In this document: piece by piece, positions 47,501-56,700 of the stretch
Layout: each line of letters begins with the position of its first letter
Numbering within the stretch: the stretch's first letter is position 1
Assembly (NCBI RefSeq): GCF_048771995.1
Contig: NC_133025.1
Location: 6,572,001 to 6,636,000 of the forward strand
Source: Taeniopygia guttata
Lineage: Eukaryota; Chordata; Aves; Passeriformes; Estrildidae
DNA length: 64,000 nucleotides
Direction of reading: 5' to 3'
Position numbers and translations under genes: made by a program
Notes under the pieces: generated by a model
The model's input: the letters and a program-made list of their open reading frames with translations, nothing else
The model's database searches: none
What the model was told of the DNA's origin: nothing

Positions 47501-50150
47501 AAGAGAACATCTTTAGGATAAAATTTGGGCAGGAAACAACTGTCATCCCTTCTACATAATTGCATGCAACATAGCAGCACTGCTCTGATAAACGTGGTTC
47601 CTGTGCTGTCAGTTACAGGAAACTTTATCCACACATCAGTACTTCCATGGTGTTTTCTGGGTAAGGTCTAATCTGCAGTGCACTGCAGCAGAGTCCAGTC
47701 CTTAGACAGAAGTGATAGATAGACACATCAGTGTTCCTGCAGCATCATTTATAAAAATGTGGGAAAGTAAATCTCTAAGCATTTTTGCATTCTTAAATGC
47801 CTGCCACAGTGAGGTCTTATCAGGAACTGAAGCACCATGGAAGTGCCACATTCTGTGTAGTTTCAGAAACTAGGAAAACGTCTTTTACAGCGTCCACTAG
47901 GGGGTTGTCTTTTAACTTGCTACAATGTAGTTTGAAAGCTCACAACTAATACTTAAGGTAAAATATCAGTCACCACTGCTGTCTTAGTCCAAGTTCCTTT
48001 GGTGACCAAAATGGGAACCTTTTCCAATGACAGGAGGAGTAAGAAGCAGACTTTCACTTAGAGGAGGGTCATGTTTGGAGTTCATCTCATAATCACAGTT
48101 CTTCTTTGCAGCTGGACAGAGTAGACAAAGCTGTGGTGGAACAACTGACAGCAAAGGTGGACTTGGCAGAACAAGCCCTTGCTGCAAAGCAGCTCCAGAT
48201 AGATGAAATGAAGCAGTTAATTGCTAAGCAAGAGGAGGACCTTGAAACTATGTCTGTGCTCCGTGCTCAGGTATCAGCTCTTCTTTACAAACTGGCTACT
48301 TCCCTGAAACCAGGAGGTATTGAAGGCTCACTCTGGAATGCTGAATACATTTTCTCAACTTCAAAGCCTTACTTGGCTTGCCTTGCAGATACCTGCAGAG
48401 CCTTTACCCACTGTATTCTAGGGCTCTGTAGGAGGAGCTGTGTATGCTGGAGTCTGGCACAACTAACACAAGTTGGGAGTAGATGGGTATTTAGAACCAC
48501 TGGCTTAAGAATCACTGCATATGTTCTAGGAATAATTTTACTCAAACCAGCATGTGTTAAGTGACTAAAAAGGGTTTGCCTCATATTTAATGCACAGAAC
48601 TGGCATCTTGGCCTGGCTCCACTATCTGAGCCACAGATTTGTCAGTGTAATTAGTCAAGTCACCTCCTCACTGCTTGTCTGTGCCTCATTCCTGCCTCTG
48701 TATAGCAGAGGCAATACCTGTGCCCCAGGTAAGACACAAAAAGTATCTTTTACAGAGTCCAGAAAGTGTTAGGTCTCCTTCACCTTGTGAGAAGTGCAGG
48801 TCTTGGCTTTGCAGTGTTTTGAGTAGATCCATATTATGATACAGATTTGTGATTTTGACATGTAATATACAAATACTGTTCAGTCAAAGTTACAAATTAT
48901 CATTTCTGATCTCATTTCTCTGATCAGATGGAGGTTTATTGTTCTGATTTCCATGCTGAGAGGGCAGCAAGAGAGAAGATCCATGAGGAGAAGGAGCAGT
49001 TGGCTGTCCAGCTGGCATACCTACTAAAAGACCAGCAAAATCTTGAAGATCTTGGCCGGTGAGAACAGACTTTGGCTGAACTGCCTTTGCACTGTCCTGT
49101 TACTCTGTGTACTGGTGTTGAGCAACATTGTGAGTGTCTCAGTAGAAAGGCAAATAACTTTGCAGACATTTCTTGCTTAATTTGAATTTAAAAGGAGAAA
49201 AAAAATGAATTGGCTGACTTCTCAATTTTCTGGTAGAATCTCTGTAAAGTGTGTTGGTTCTTAGTTGGGTGCCTTCATAAGCTTTCATTTCATATGATTC
49301 ATGCTTGGTAAATTCTCCCTGTTGATCCATGTGAGTTTCTTTGGCTTTTGGCCTCAGTTTTAGCTGTGAATCTGCAGCTAATTTTGCTCTGTGTGTGCCA
49401 GGGATATCTGCTGCTTCTCCAGGAGGCAGTGTGAGTACACAGTTCTGAGTATGGTGGTGGTTGAATCAAGTTACATTTCACACTAACTGTACACTGAGTC
49501 CTTTTTATGGTATAACTTGCTTTTCTACTTAAAGCAAATTTGCAGTTTTCCCTGAACAGCTGAGAGTCCTTGGAGTTCTCCAGAGAAGGGTGCCCTAGAT
49601 CCCTGGGTGTGTGGCTGCCCAAATCCTGCTGCTGGTGTCAGTTGCATGACCCTGATTTCAGCAGACCTCTGGCATGAGCTCACAAAGCAGTGGCATTTCT
49701 AGGTCCTGTTTCTGAGCAGCAGTTTTGAACTAAATGACCAGTTAACAGGAGTCTGTTTTCAGAGCCCTTGACTTGTTTATTCTCCACAGAACCTCTCTGG
49801 CAGAGATGCAGAGTCGCCATGGAGCCAGGATGCCGGATCGGGAGCACTCACCTCACCTTGTCCAAAGAGGTACTTCAGGCACCTTCTCCAGCCCTCGGGG
49901 TCAGGTTCAGGTTAACCAGCTTTGCTTGGCTGCAGACAGCTTCTCTGTGGTTATTCTGACAGCTGGGTAGCTGCAGAGAGCAAAATCAGGTAATATAATA
50001 GTTAATCGTTTATCTTCTCTGCTTGCAGGAACTAATAGTCAAGATTGGCCAGAGCAGCGGAATATTTCAATTTATTCATGTCCGAAATGTGAAGAAATTC
50101 TACCTGATTTGGACACACTGCAGATTCACGTTATGGACTGCATTAATTGA
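35355..50150 (+). CDS. OPTN: OPTN (optineurin), complete 13-exon coding sequence
   Basis: Optineurin is a cytosolic adaptor that binds linear and K63 ubiquitin chains, LC3/GABARAP, TBK1, RAB8 and myosin VI. It acts in selective autophagy (mitophagy, xenophagy), vesicle traffic and NF-kB/interferon control. The 13 coding exons sum to 1656 nt (551 residues plus stop), close to the chicken protein I recall (about 556) and shorter than human (577). In order: NEMO-like coiled coil ([20 protein letters not shown], 36-55); leucine-rich coiled coil (about 124-158); LIR FVEI 166-169 after Ser165; long coiled coil (about 199-440); UBAN with [20 protein letters not shown] (448-467); C-terminal CCHC zinc finger Cys529, Cys532, His545, Cys549. 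All junctions are GT-AG and keep frame. The start ATG has G at -3 and gives [15 protein letters not shown], bird-like. Compared with human, the segment before the leucine zipper is shorter. Confidence 0.97.
37156..37358 (+). CDS. OPTN: OPTN coding exon 2
   Basis: Acceptor TTTAG, then AG GCC ATG completes Glu56. Residues 56-123: [38 protein letters not shown]; ends GAEM before GTAAAT. Coiled coil of the TBK1-binding region. Confidence 0.95.
39525..39671 (+). CDS. OPTN: OPTN coding exon 3 (LIR exon)
   Basis: Acceptor ATCCCAG, donor GTAAGT. Residues 124-172 hold the leucine zipper-like [20 protein letters not shown] and the LC3-interacting [12 protein letters not shown]. The serine before FVEI corresponds to the TBK1 site Ser177 of human OPTN. 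Confidence 0.95.
40741..40817 (+). CDS. OPTN: OPTN coding exon 4
   Basis: Acceptor CTCCTAG. Residues 173-197 plus two bases ([16 protein letters not shown]..., ...NVAVC). Phase requires the donor GTACGT at 40818, giving Met198 at the junction. A second donor-like GTAGGT starts 4 nt later but would break the frame. Confidence 0.85.
42881..43012 (+). CDS. OPTN: OPTN coding exon 5
   Basis: Acceptor GAAGCAG, donor GTATGA. Encodes [43 protein letters not shown], in the central coiled coil. Confidence 0.95.
44115..44193 (+). CDS. OPTN: OPTN coding exon 6
   Basis: Acceptor TTTCCAG, donor GTAAGT. Encodes (R)[26 protein letters not shown], up to residue 268; an acidic linker. Confidence 0.94.
45453..45568 (+). 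CDS. OPTN: OPTN coding exon 7
   Basis: Acceptor CTAAAAG after a T-rich tract, donor GTAAGG. Residues 269-306: [38 protein letters not shown]. Confidence 0.96.
46242..46391 (+). CDS. OPTN: OPTN coding exon 8
   Basis: Acceptor CCATCAG, donor GTGAGT. Residues 307-356: [50 protein letters not shown]. Confidence 0.96.
47353..47446 (+). CDS. OPTN: OPTN coding exon 9
   Basis: Acceptor AAATAG, donor GTAAAC. Residues 357-388: [32 protein letters not shown]. Confidence 0.95.
48112..48270 (+). CDS. OPTN: OPTN coding exon 10
   Basis: Acceptor TTTGCAG, donor GTATCA. Residues 389-441, ending [19 protein letters not shown]. The open frame runs on into the intron, but family alignment and the donor place the end at 48270. 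Confidence 0.96.
48928..49058 (+). CDS. OPTN: OPTN coding exon 11 (UBAN)
   Basis: Acceptor GATCAG, donor GTGAGA. Residues 442-484: [43 protein letters not shown]. Asp448, Phe449 and Glu452 correspond to the ubiquitin-contact positions near human Asp474-Glu478; all are kept. Confidence 0.97.
49790..49869 (+). CDS. OPTN: OPTN coding exon 12
   Basis: Acceptor CTCCACAG, donor GTACTT. Residues 485-511: [27 protein letters not shown], the linker between UBAN and zinc finger. Confidence 0.95.
50029..50150 (+). CDS. OPTN: OPTN coding exon 13 (zinc finger, stop)
   Basis: Acceptor GCTTGCAG. Residues 512-551, ending [25 protein letters not shown] and TGA. The CxxC...H...C ligands of the ubiquitin-binding zinc finger are all present. 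Confidence 0.97.
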
Positions 50151-50894
50151 GTGATGCCCTCCAATTCTTTGTCCTCTGGAATTTCACCTGCCAAACACTT
50201 TGGGTTTTTTCCTTCTTGCTCAAATAATACTCAGCTCTCTTATGTCCTATGAAGAAGGTTTTCAGGGGTTTGCTTATTAATCCAATGGGAAAAGGATAAA
50301 ACTCTTCCCCTGCTGTGTAGTCACTAATGTTGTTGTAATCTGCTTTAGGGAAGGAGTTTTCTTGGATTAACAACATGGTTGTGCTACAGAACTTGCAGTA
50401 TGTCTGCTGCTATGAAACCTTTCAGGAACATTCCCCTGAAGTGCTTTGCTCTATGGCTGCTCTGCAGAACAGGGCTGAATCACTGAAGTCAGAGGAGAGA
50501 TGAGATATTTGCTGATCAAATATATTTATATATATAAAAAATATATATGTGAACCTGTAAATACTTCATCTCTTATATACTATATACCAGGAAACTAATA
50601 CACAAAAAAAGCTGTTTGAGAAGCTTTCAGCAAAATGGAATAGTGCTGTATTCATCAAGAATTTGAAGTGAACCCTGCTCTTTCTCCAGATGGCCATTTC
50701 ATTGCTGCCCTTGTGACCATACTAATCTGATGTTAAATTTTTGATGGCTTATGTAATTTCTTGCTTTAGCCAGATGTGGGTAAGGTTTAAAACGGATCAG
50801 CTAGGTCTGATATATGTAGCTCCTGCTCTCTCAAGTCCCTTGGTTTTATAGAACTGTTAATTTTTATGATGTTGTCTTAATTTTTCTTTGTTAT

Positions 50895-50900
50895 AATAAA
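50895..50900 (+). terminator. OPTN: Polyadenylation signal AATAAA (OPTN, proximal)
   Basis: Canonical AATAAA about 745 nt after the stop, followed within 25-35 nt by TTGTACAGTATTGTGG, a GT-rich downstream stretch. Confidence 0.75.
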
Positions 50901-50990
50901 AGCATTTGAACTTGTACAGTATTGTGGTAGAAGGCACTGAGATGGATGTAACCTAATTTAAAAAGAGTAGAGTGGATTTTCATGTATCAA

Positions 50991-50996
50991 AATAAA
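50991..50996 (+). terminator. OPTN: Polyadenylation signal AATAAA (OPTN, distal)
   Basis: A second canonical AATAAA, followed by TCTGTGCCTGTAAGTATGTG. Either or both signals may be used. Confidence 0.65.
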
Positions 50997-51010
50997 TCTA
51001 TTACAATTAT

Positions 51011-52089
51011 AAAATTTATCTGTGCCTGTAAGTATGTGGGAGACTGGAACAAGATTTCCTGTGTCTGAAAAGCTTGTGTAGAAACAACTGTAGTGGATTA
51101 GTTCTATTCTTGTCCTCCCAGGTGTTTTTATCTTTTTATCTCAACAAAAAGGAGACAATCCCTTTATTGTCGTTTTGTCATTAATTCAAGTAAGTTTTTT
51201 ACTTTGCTTGTTGTCACTGTTGTTCTAATTATCACTTTTACACTCTGGATTTTTATTTTTTTGTTATAGTTCATCTATCACTTCACCCATCATTTCAGGT
51301 AACACAAGAGCTGATTGTTGTGAAGAGGTATTCATCAGCCTCATTGCAACCTTCTTCTTCAATTACAAGTAGTCCCAGCAGATGTAATCTCTTACTGGCT
51401 TTAATTGGTTCCTTTTGACAGTAGGATTTATAGGCTTTTTTTACCCTGAATCAAATTTTATTATGGGAGCTGTGACAGTTACAGATTTTGCAGTGGTTAA
51501 AATCTGATGGAAATGCTACTAGGCCAGAAGCAAACTAACAGAATAATAGAGCTGATTTAATCTGAGAAGTATTAACCTTAATGAAAACACAAAAAATCAA
51601 TGTGAAAGGCCGAAGAAGGAATAACTTACACATTCGTCAAATCACAATGAATCATCTGAGGAGGTTTCAGAGGGAGGGGATTTTAGAACAGGAGTGCTAA
51701 CAGGAAAACATGGGCATTAGGTGAAATAGGTCTTCATAGAAAGATAAAAGAGCAGGTCTAATAGTACAAATCAGGAGGGGCAAGGAACTCCAAAGAATAA
51801 AGCCACAATACACTGAAACCTGTTTGTGTTACAGGGAAGATTATTTTTGCTGTCATTACTAACTGCAGTCCAGCAATGAGCTTGTACATCCTCAGAACTA
51901 TTTTTCACAGAGTTACCAAAGAAAAACCAACCTATGAACTTTGTCCACTGTATGTGACAATAACAAGGATTGCATTTGTTGGTGTAAGACAAGTGTTGAC
52001 ATTGTTTACTTATCCAGATGGGGATGGCACCTGCTGTGACCCCTCCCTGAGGCCGCTCTGCCCAGACTCAGGCAACGCTGCAGCTAAAT
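51011..52089. other. OPTN-MCM10 spacer, nothing recognised
   Basis: About 1 kb of AT-rich sequence without a supported gene. Some may be diverged transposon, but nothing could be named. Confidence 0.5.
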
Positions 52090-52628
52090 GGGCTTACCCA
52101 GAGCCTGTATCAGGAATAATGTGTCCGGCAGGACCAGAGATGTGATTCTTCCCTCTGTTGTGAGCACCGGTGTGGCCACAGCTCGAATGCTGTGCCCAGT
52201 TCTGGCCCTCAGCTCAGGAAGGGCACTGAGGTGCTGGGAGGTCCCGAGAAGGGCAATGGGGCTGGGGAAGGGGCTGGATGGAGCACAGGTCTGAAGAGGA
52301 GCAGCTGAGGGAGCTGGGGGGGCTCAGCCTGGAGAAAAGGTGGTTCAGGAGGGACCTTTTCACTCTCTAAATTGCCTGGCAGGAGGGTGTAGCCAGGTGG
52401 GAGTCGGGCTCCTCTCCCAGGCAACCAGCGACAGAATGAGAGAGAGGACATGGCCTCAAGCTGCACAGGGGGAAGGTTTAGGTTGGACAGTGGGAAGAAT
52501 TTCTTCACAGAAAGAGTGATTCGACATTGGTGGAGTGACCTGAGATGTTTAAGGAAAGTCCGACATGGCAGTCAGTGCCATGATCTAATTGACAGGTGCT
52601 GATGTGTTACAGGATGGACTCGATAGGA
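52090..52628 (+). mobile_element. CR1 LINE fragment upstream of MCM10
   Basis: Sense CR1 landmarks in order: GTGTCCGGCAGGACCAGAG, GTGTGGCCACAGCTCGAAT, GGCACTGAGGTGCTGGGAGG, GAGGAGCAGCTGAGGGAGCT, GACATGGCCTCAAGCTGCAC, TTTAGGTTGGACAGTGGGAA, CAGTCAGTGCCATGATCTAA and GGATGGACTCGATAGGACG. 5' truncated. The 3' end lies about 60 bp before the first YY1-like site of the MCM10 promoter. Confidence 0.93.
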
Positions 52629-52686
52629 CGTCCCCAATTCCATCGATTCCCTGACCCACACGCCGCCATCGCACCCGCCCACAGCC

Positions 52687-52697
52687 AAGATGGCGCC
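52687..52697 (+). promoter_or_regulatory. YY1-like site 1
   Basis: AAGATGGCGCC matches the AANATGGCGNC core of YY1, typical near TATA-less promoter starts. Confidence 0.65.
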
Positions 52698-52723
52698 GGG
52701 CAGCGCTGCAGCTGCCAGCACTA

Positions 52724-52734
52724 AAGATGGCGCG
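52724..52734 (+). promoter_or_regulatory. YY1-like site 2
   Basis: AAGATGGCGCG, same core and orientation as site 1, 37 bp downstream. Confidence 0.6.
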
Positions 52735-52736
52735 TG

Positions 52737-52748
52737 CGCGCACGCGCG
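52737..52748. promoter_or_regulatory. NRF1 consensus site
   Basis: CGCGCACGCGCG fits the NRF1 palindromic consensus YGCGCAYGCGCR at every position. Confidence 0.7.
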
Positions 52749-52762
52749 GGAAGGGGCGGGGC
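52746..52762. promoter_or_regulatory. E2F-like site and Sp1 GC box
   Basis: GCGGGAA (reverse of TTSSCGC, E2F) is followed directly by GGGGCGGGGC (Sp1/KLF). Confidence 0.65.
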
Positions 52763-52846
52763 CGGTCCGAATTCTGGCGGGTACTGGCTGCGCGCGCGGC
52801 GGTGAGCGGGGTGCGTGAGGGGAGCGGGGAGAGTGGGGAGAGTGGG

Positions 52847-52879
52847 GCGATTCCAGCGATTCCAGCGATTCCAGCGATC
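52847..52879. repeat. 9-bp tandem repeat GCGATTCCA
   Basis: Three perfect copies of GCGATTCCA plus a partial fourth (GCGATC), just downstream of the proposed MCM10 exon 1 donor. A GAGTGGGGA pair lies immediately upstream. Confidence 0.9.
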
Positions 52880-53704
52880 CCCCGGGCACACGGAGCTTGG
52901 GCCGAGGATCGGGAGCCGCGGCGGAGGAGCCCCGCAGGAGGTCGGGGTTCTGCTGGGTGAGGGAGGCGGCCGAGCGGAGAGCGGAACCGTGAGGGGAAAA
53001 GCGCGGGGTCCGCAGTGGGCACTGGCCTTCCCTGCTCGTGCGAGTTCAGCGGTGTTGCTGAAAATTAATATTCTGGAGCATGAGAAAAACTCCGCTTTTG
53101 ATCGTTGTGGGCGAAACAAAAGATTCTGCAGCAGGAAGATCTCTAAGCACAGTTGGAGTTTGGGTTTTTGACTCATTTGGCCTCAGTGGATCTCCCATCT
53201 TTCTTATCCAAGCTTCCCTGGTCCTTTCATGTCCGTCCGTGCTGATTTTTTTTCACGGACCTATGGAGAAGCTGTGAGAAACGCAGAATGTACACTTTTG
53301 AGAATAACAACTGTTAGATTTTAATAACTAGTAAAATGCTAGTTGTAATTATGGTGTACTCAGAGTAATCAGGTGAGGTGGTAATGGTTATTATTATGAG
53401 AACTTGGTAGGCATTTGTTAAATTCTGTGTCTATAATGGGCCTTTTTTATAAAAGTAGTGTCGTTACAGTGCAGCGGGTTCAGCATGGGTCAGAGTTTTG
53501 ATGTAGAGGGTTTTAAATTGAGTGGAGTTCTCATATGCAGCTGTAAACAAAACCAAGCTGGTAGATTGCAATTTATCAAATAAGGAGCCTGAACACAATA
53601 TATATTTATAGATGAGTTATATGTACTTTAACAGTATCACTTTTGTTGTCCCCATAACAGAATATTTTGTCTTGAGGGGCTCTTGAAGAAATCCTGGTGA
53701 AACT

Positions 53705-53711
53705 ATGGACG
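53705..53711 (+). CDS. MCM10: MCM10 coding exon 1 (7 coding bases)
   Basis: ATG GAC G before the donor GTAAGG. The exon probably begins at 53661 after CATAACAG, giving 44 nt of leader. Joined to exon 2 it reads MDADDDLDLL, like the family's acidic start. Confidence 0.85.
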
Positions 53712-56700
53712 GTAAGGGAGAAAATTCTCTTCCTTTCAGTGGGAAATATCAGTCTGTTAGCTAGTAAATTCAAGTGTTCAGAAAACCTGGTAAGGCTTTT
53801 AGCAAAGGAATTTACATTCCACTGAATTTATTTGCTGAATCCTTTGCGGTTGCCTCATGCTTTCCTTCTTGTCACTTTCCTGTGAGGCTGCTCTCTGCCT
53901 TCCCTGGTTTGGTGTTTTCCTCAGCAGCAAAGGCTAAAACAGTTTCTTGGTTTGCTCTGGTTTTCATTTTTTCTCTGTCTGTCCCATTCTTCTCTCTGCA
54001 CTTATCTCTTCTCCATTTTTGTCCCTATTTTTTTGTTCTCTGTGTTTTTCCAGGAGCAAACTGTATCTGAGGATATGCTTTGTTGTCTGCCTTGCATATC
54101 CCTCTTCCCCTTTGATTGGCAAAAGCCACGAGTGTCTCTGTTGGCTACATGTTTACAGGTTCCAGGCTTTTCTGTGTAACAGCAGCTGCTGTTCAAGGAA
54201 CTGCATAAGAGGAAAAGCCAGTGCTGAGTAGCTGGCAAGTTACACAAGCCTGTGCCACAAGCTGAGAGCATCTGCAACTACATTTTCATCTGGCCTCACA
54301 GCCAGAAGCTGCTCTAGATGCCTTTAGTTAAACCTGAAGTGTATTTTTTTTTTAATGCTACATGCTGCTCTGAGTTAGTTTCAGTTGTCATTAACTTGTA
54401 CTTAGGGTGTCTTGAATGTTTATTCCTTTTCTTTAACTGGACAGAAATAACTGAGTCTATTTTTTGCCTTAGCTGATGATGATTTGGATCTGTTGGCTTC
54501 CCTTCTGGAAGAAAATGAAGCAACTGAGGAGAGGAATTCTCCTGAGGAGGAAGATGCTCCCAAGGATGAAGATGGGGAACCAGATGAGTACGATGAGCTC
54601 TTTGATGCAGAAGATGATGCATCCTACACTGAGGAGGTTGATGCTGAGGACAGCATGATGGATGAGCAGAAGGAGAACTTGGCTATGCTGTTTGGAGACG
54701 TAGATGACCTGCTGGAAGAGGAGGAGGCAGAGAAAGCAGTCCCAGCTTCAGCTCCCAGTCAGGCGAAGGAGAAAACCAATGAAGAACTGCAAGGTTTCTG
54801 CAACAGCATCTTTGATGTGTTTTGTTTGATATATTCTGTCTCTAGAGAGCTAACAGGCAGGAAGTATGGCCTGCCTGTTCTTAGTGATGGCTGGAGAGGT
54901 AATACTGAAAGGCCCTGTGAACGTTTCTAAGTTCAGTTTTCAGCATCCAGTGGCCAAACTACCAAACCTGTTTTCCCAAAAGGACAGAGGACCTAAGTAA
55001 GCCAGGGAGACTAACAGAGCTGTGCTGAGTAGCGTAGGGAAGGTTGCCTGTGTACCTGTGCCTTGTCTGATGAAGAGCAATGTTTCCTCAGTCTTCAGGG
55101 CATCAGATATCATCCTGGCATCTTTCACCAGCTCACCAGTTCCATCCCCCTCAGAACTTATTGACAGGAGGTTCTGCCCTACCAGTGTGGAAGTCATTGT
55201 GGAAGCAGAGCTGGCCACAGCTTTCCTGTGTCCAGGCTGTGTATTTGATTATATAAGGAAGTACTTCTTTATGCTAAGGAGTGCAGTCATCAGCCATTAA
55301 AATTGTTTTATGGTGAGCAGGAAAGTTTTATTCAACATGGGAAGGAACACACCACAATTGCATAAAACATTTTTATGAGAGGACGCAGCTCCAGGCTGTA
55401 TGGAAAAGTTTCCCTTCACTATGAGCTGTGTAGAATCAAGTAAATCTGCATTATGACTCAAGTCTTCATTTAAGTTTCCATGATGCAGTAAAACTGCCAG
55501 ATTTCCAGGGATCTCATAAATGCCTGTATGCAATGGCTTCCTGCTGTCTTCATTATTATCCTTTTTCTTCTCCCTTCTTTCCTAGCTGAGCTGAGAAAAT
55601 TGCAAGAGCAGATGAAGACCTTACAGGAGCAGTTGCAGAAGACTGCTCTTGGGCAGCAATCCAGTTCAGGCCCCGAGAAGAAAACCCCTGGTAATGAAAC
55701 TAATTAAATGAGTTTATGATTTATTGGCTTTCCCATGTGAGTTTATAGGCAGGACGTAAAATAATCCTGAAGTAGGCCCTAAGTAGCAAGAAGGAATGGT
55801 GGTCTGGTGTATTCCCACGTTGGTTGTTTCTTACAGGTACACATTAAATCAGTTTTGGTCTCGGCATCATGGATTAATTCTACATTGGACAGGTTTCATG
55901 ACTAAGTGCTCCAGACTCTTCTGGAGGTGTCCCTTCTTACTGGCAGATGTTGGTACACCCAGTATATGCAGATGTGTTTGTTGCTATTGCATGCTGGATA
56001 TAGTAATGAAACTTCATGGAAAGATTGCAAAACAGGGGATGTTTTGACTTTCCACAGCTTTGAGGTTGCAGTGACATCCAAAGTCTTAACTTGTCATGAG
56101 GAAGAATCTTTGGCGCTTTTTCAGCTGTTGCATTTCAGCTGACAAATTGGCTAAAAGGTTTTCATGTGGGGCACTGACTTGGACTTGTTATTCAGGAATC
56201 ACACAGTTTGGAGCAGTGCTTAGAGTCTGAGTCCAGATCCTGAAGTCTCATAGTTTTTTGTTCTGTTGTCCAGGTAAATCTCCCTGTCCACCCTTAAAGG
56301 AAAGGAAAGTTCAGAAGCTGCAAGAGTCACCATGCTTCTCAGCCCAGCTGGATAATCCTCTACCACCAGCCAAGCAAGGAATGCAGAAATCAAAAGCATC
56401 CTCAGCAGGTACCATTCTCAGCCTACCTTTACTAAAGACACTGAGCTTCTATTGAAACCTTATAGTTCCCAGCAGTGTGGACACATCCAGGACAGTGTTA
56501 TACTACTCAGTGCACCAGGAGTGATCTGGTCACAGTGGCAGAGAGCTTGTTAATTAGTTATTAAGTTAATTATTGTATTCTTTGTAATGGGAGCCATGCC
56601 TTTTTTCTTTGCTAAAGAGATCAAGATTCCTCCTCCACGACAAGTCCTCAGCCTGGCGTTCCAGCCTCTCAAGCCTGCCGTAGGGAACGCCCCCAGTAAG

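Larger units (their letters stand above)
35521..50028 (+). other. OPTN: OPTN introns
   Basis: Twelve introns between the listed exons, all GT-AG. I recognised no nested gene and no clear CR1 or LTR copy in them. Noted content: an A15-type run (about 41700) and mild purine bias near 38870-39000. Confidence 0.6.
50151..51010 (+). other. OPTN: OPTN 3' untranslated region
   Basis: AT-rich sequence after the stop, with a TATATA-rich stretch near 50518-50550. The likely end is set by the polyadenylation signals at 50895 and 50991. Confidence 0.7.
52687..52801 (+). promoter_or_regulatory. MCM10: MCM10 core promoter and proposed non-coding exon 1
   Basis: A compact CpG-rich block. YY1-like AAGATGGCG occurs twice (52687 and 52724). 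An NRF1-consensus CGCGCACGCGCG (52737-52748) overlaps an E2F-like GCGGGAA (52746-52752), followed by the Sp1 GC box GGGGCGGGGC (52753-52762). A GCG/GTGAGC donor at 52802 could close a short non-coding exon 1. E2F control is the known mode for replication-licensing genes. No TATA box. Confidence 0.75.

Noticed and set aside
48271-48564. Extension of OPTN exon 10 frame into the intron
   Set aside because: A good donor at 48270 and continuation with [12 protein letters not shown] in the next exon show the extension is intronic.
50510-50560. TATA-rich run after OPTN as a promoter
   Set aside because: It lies in the OPTN 3' untranslated region, with no initiator or gene directly downstream.
54794-54930. 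Extension of MCM10 exon 2 past NEELQ
   Set aside because: The family continues with ELRKLQEQM, found at 55586 with matching phase, so the extension is intron.
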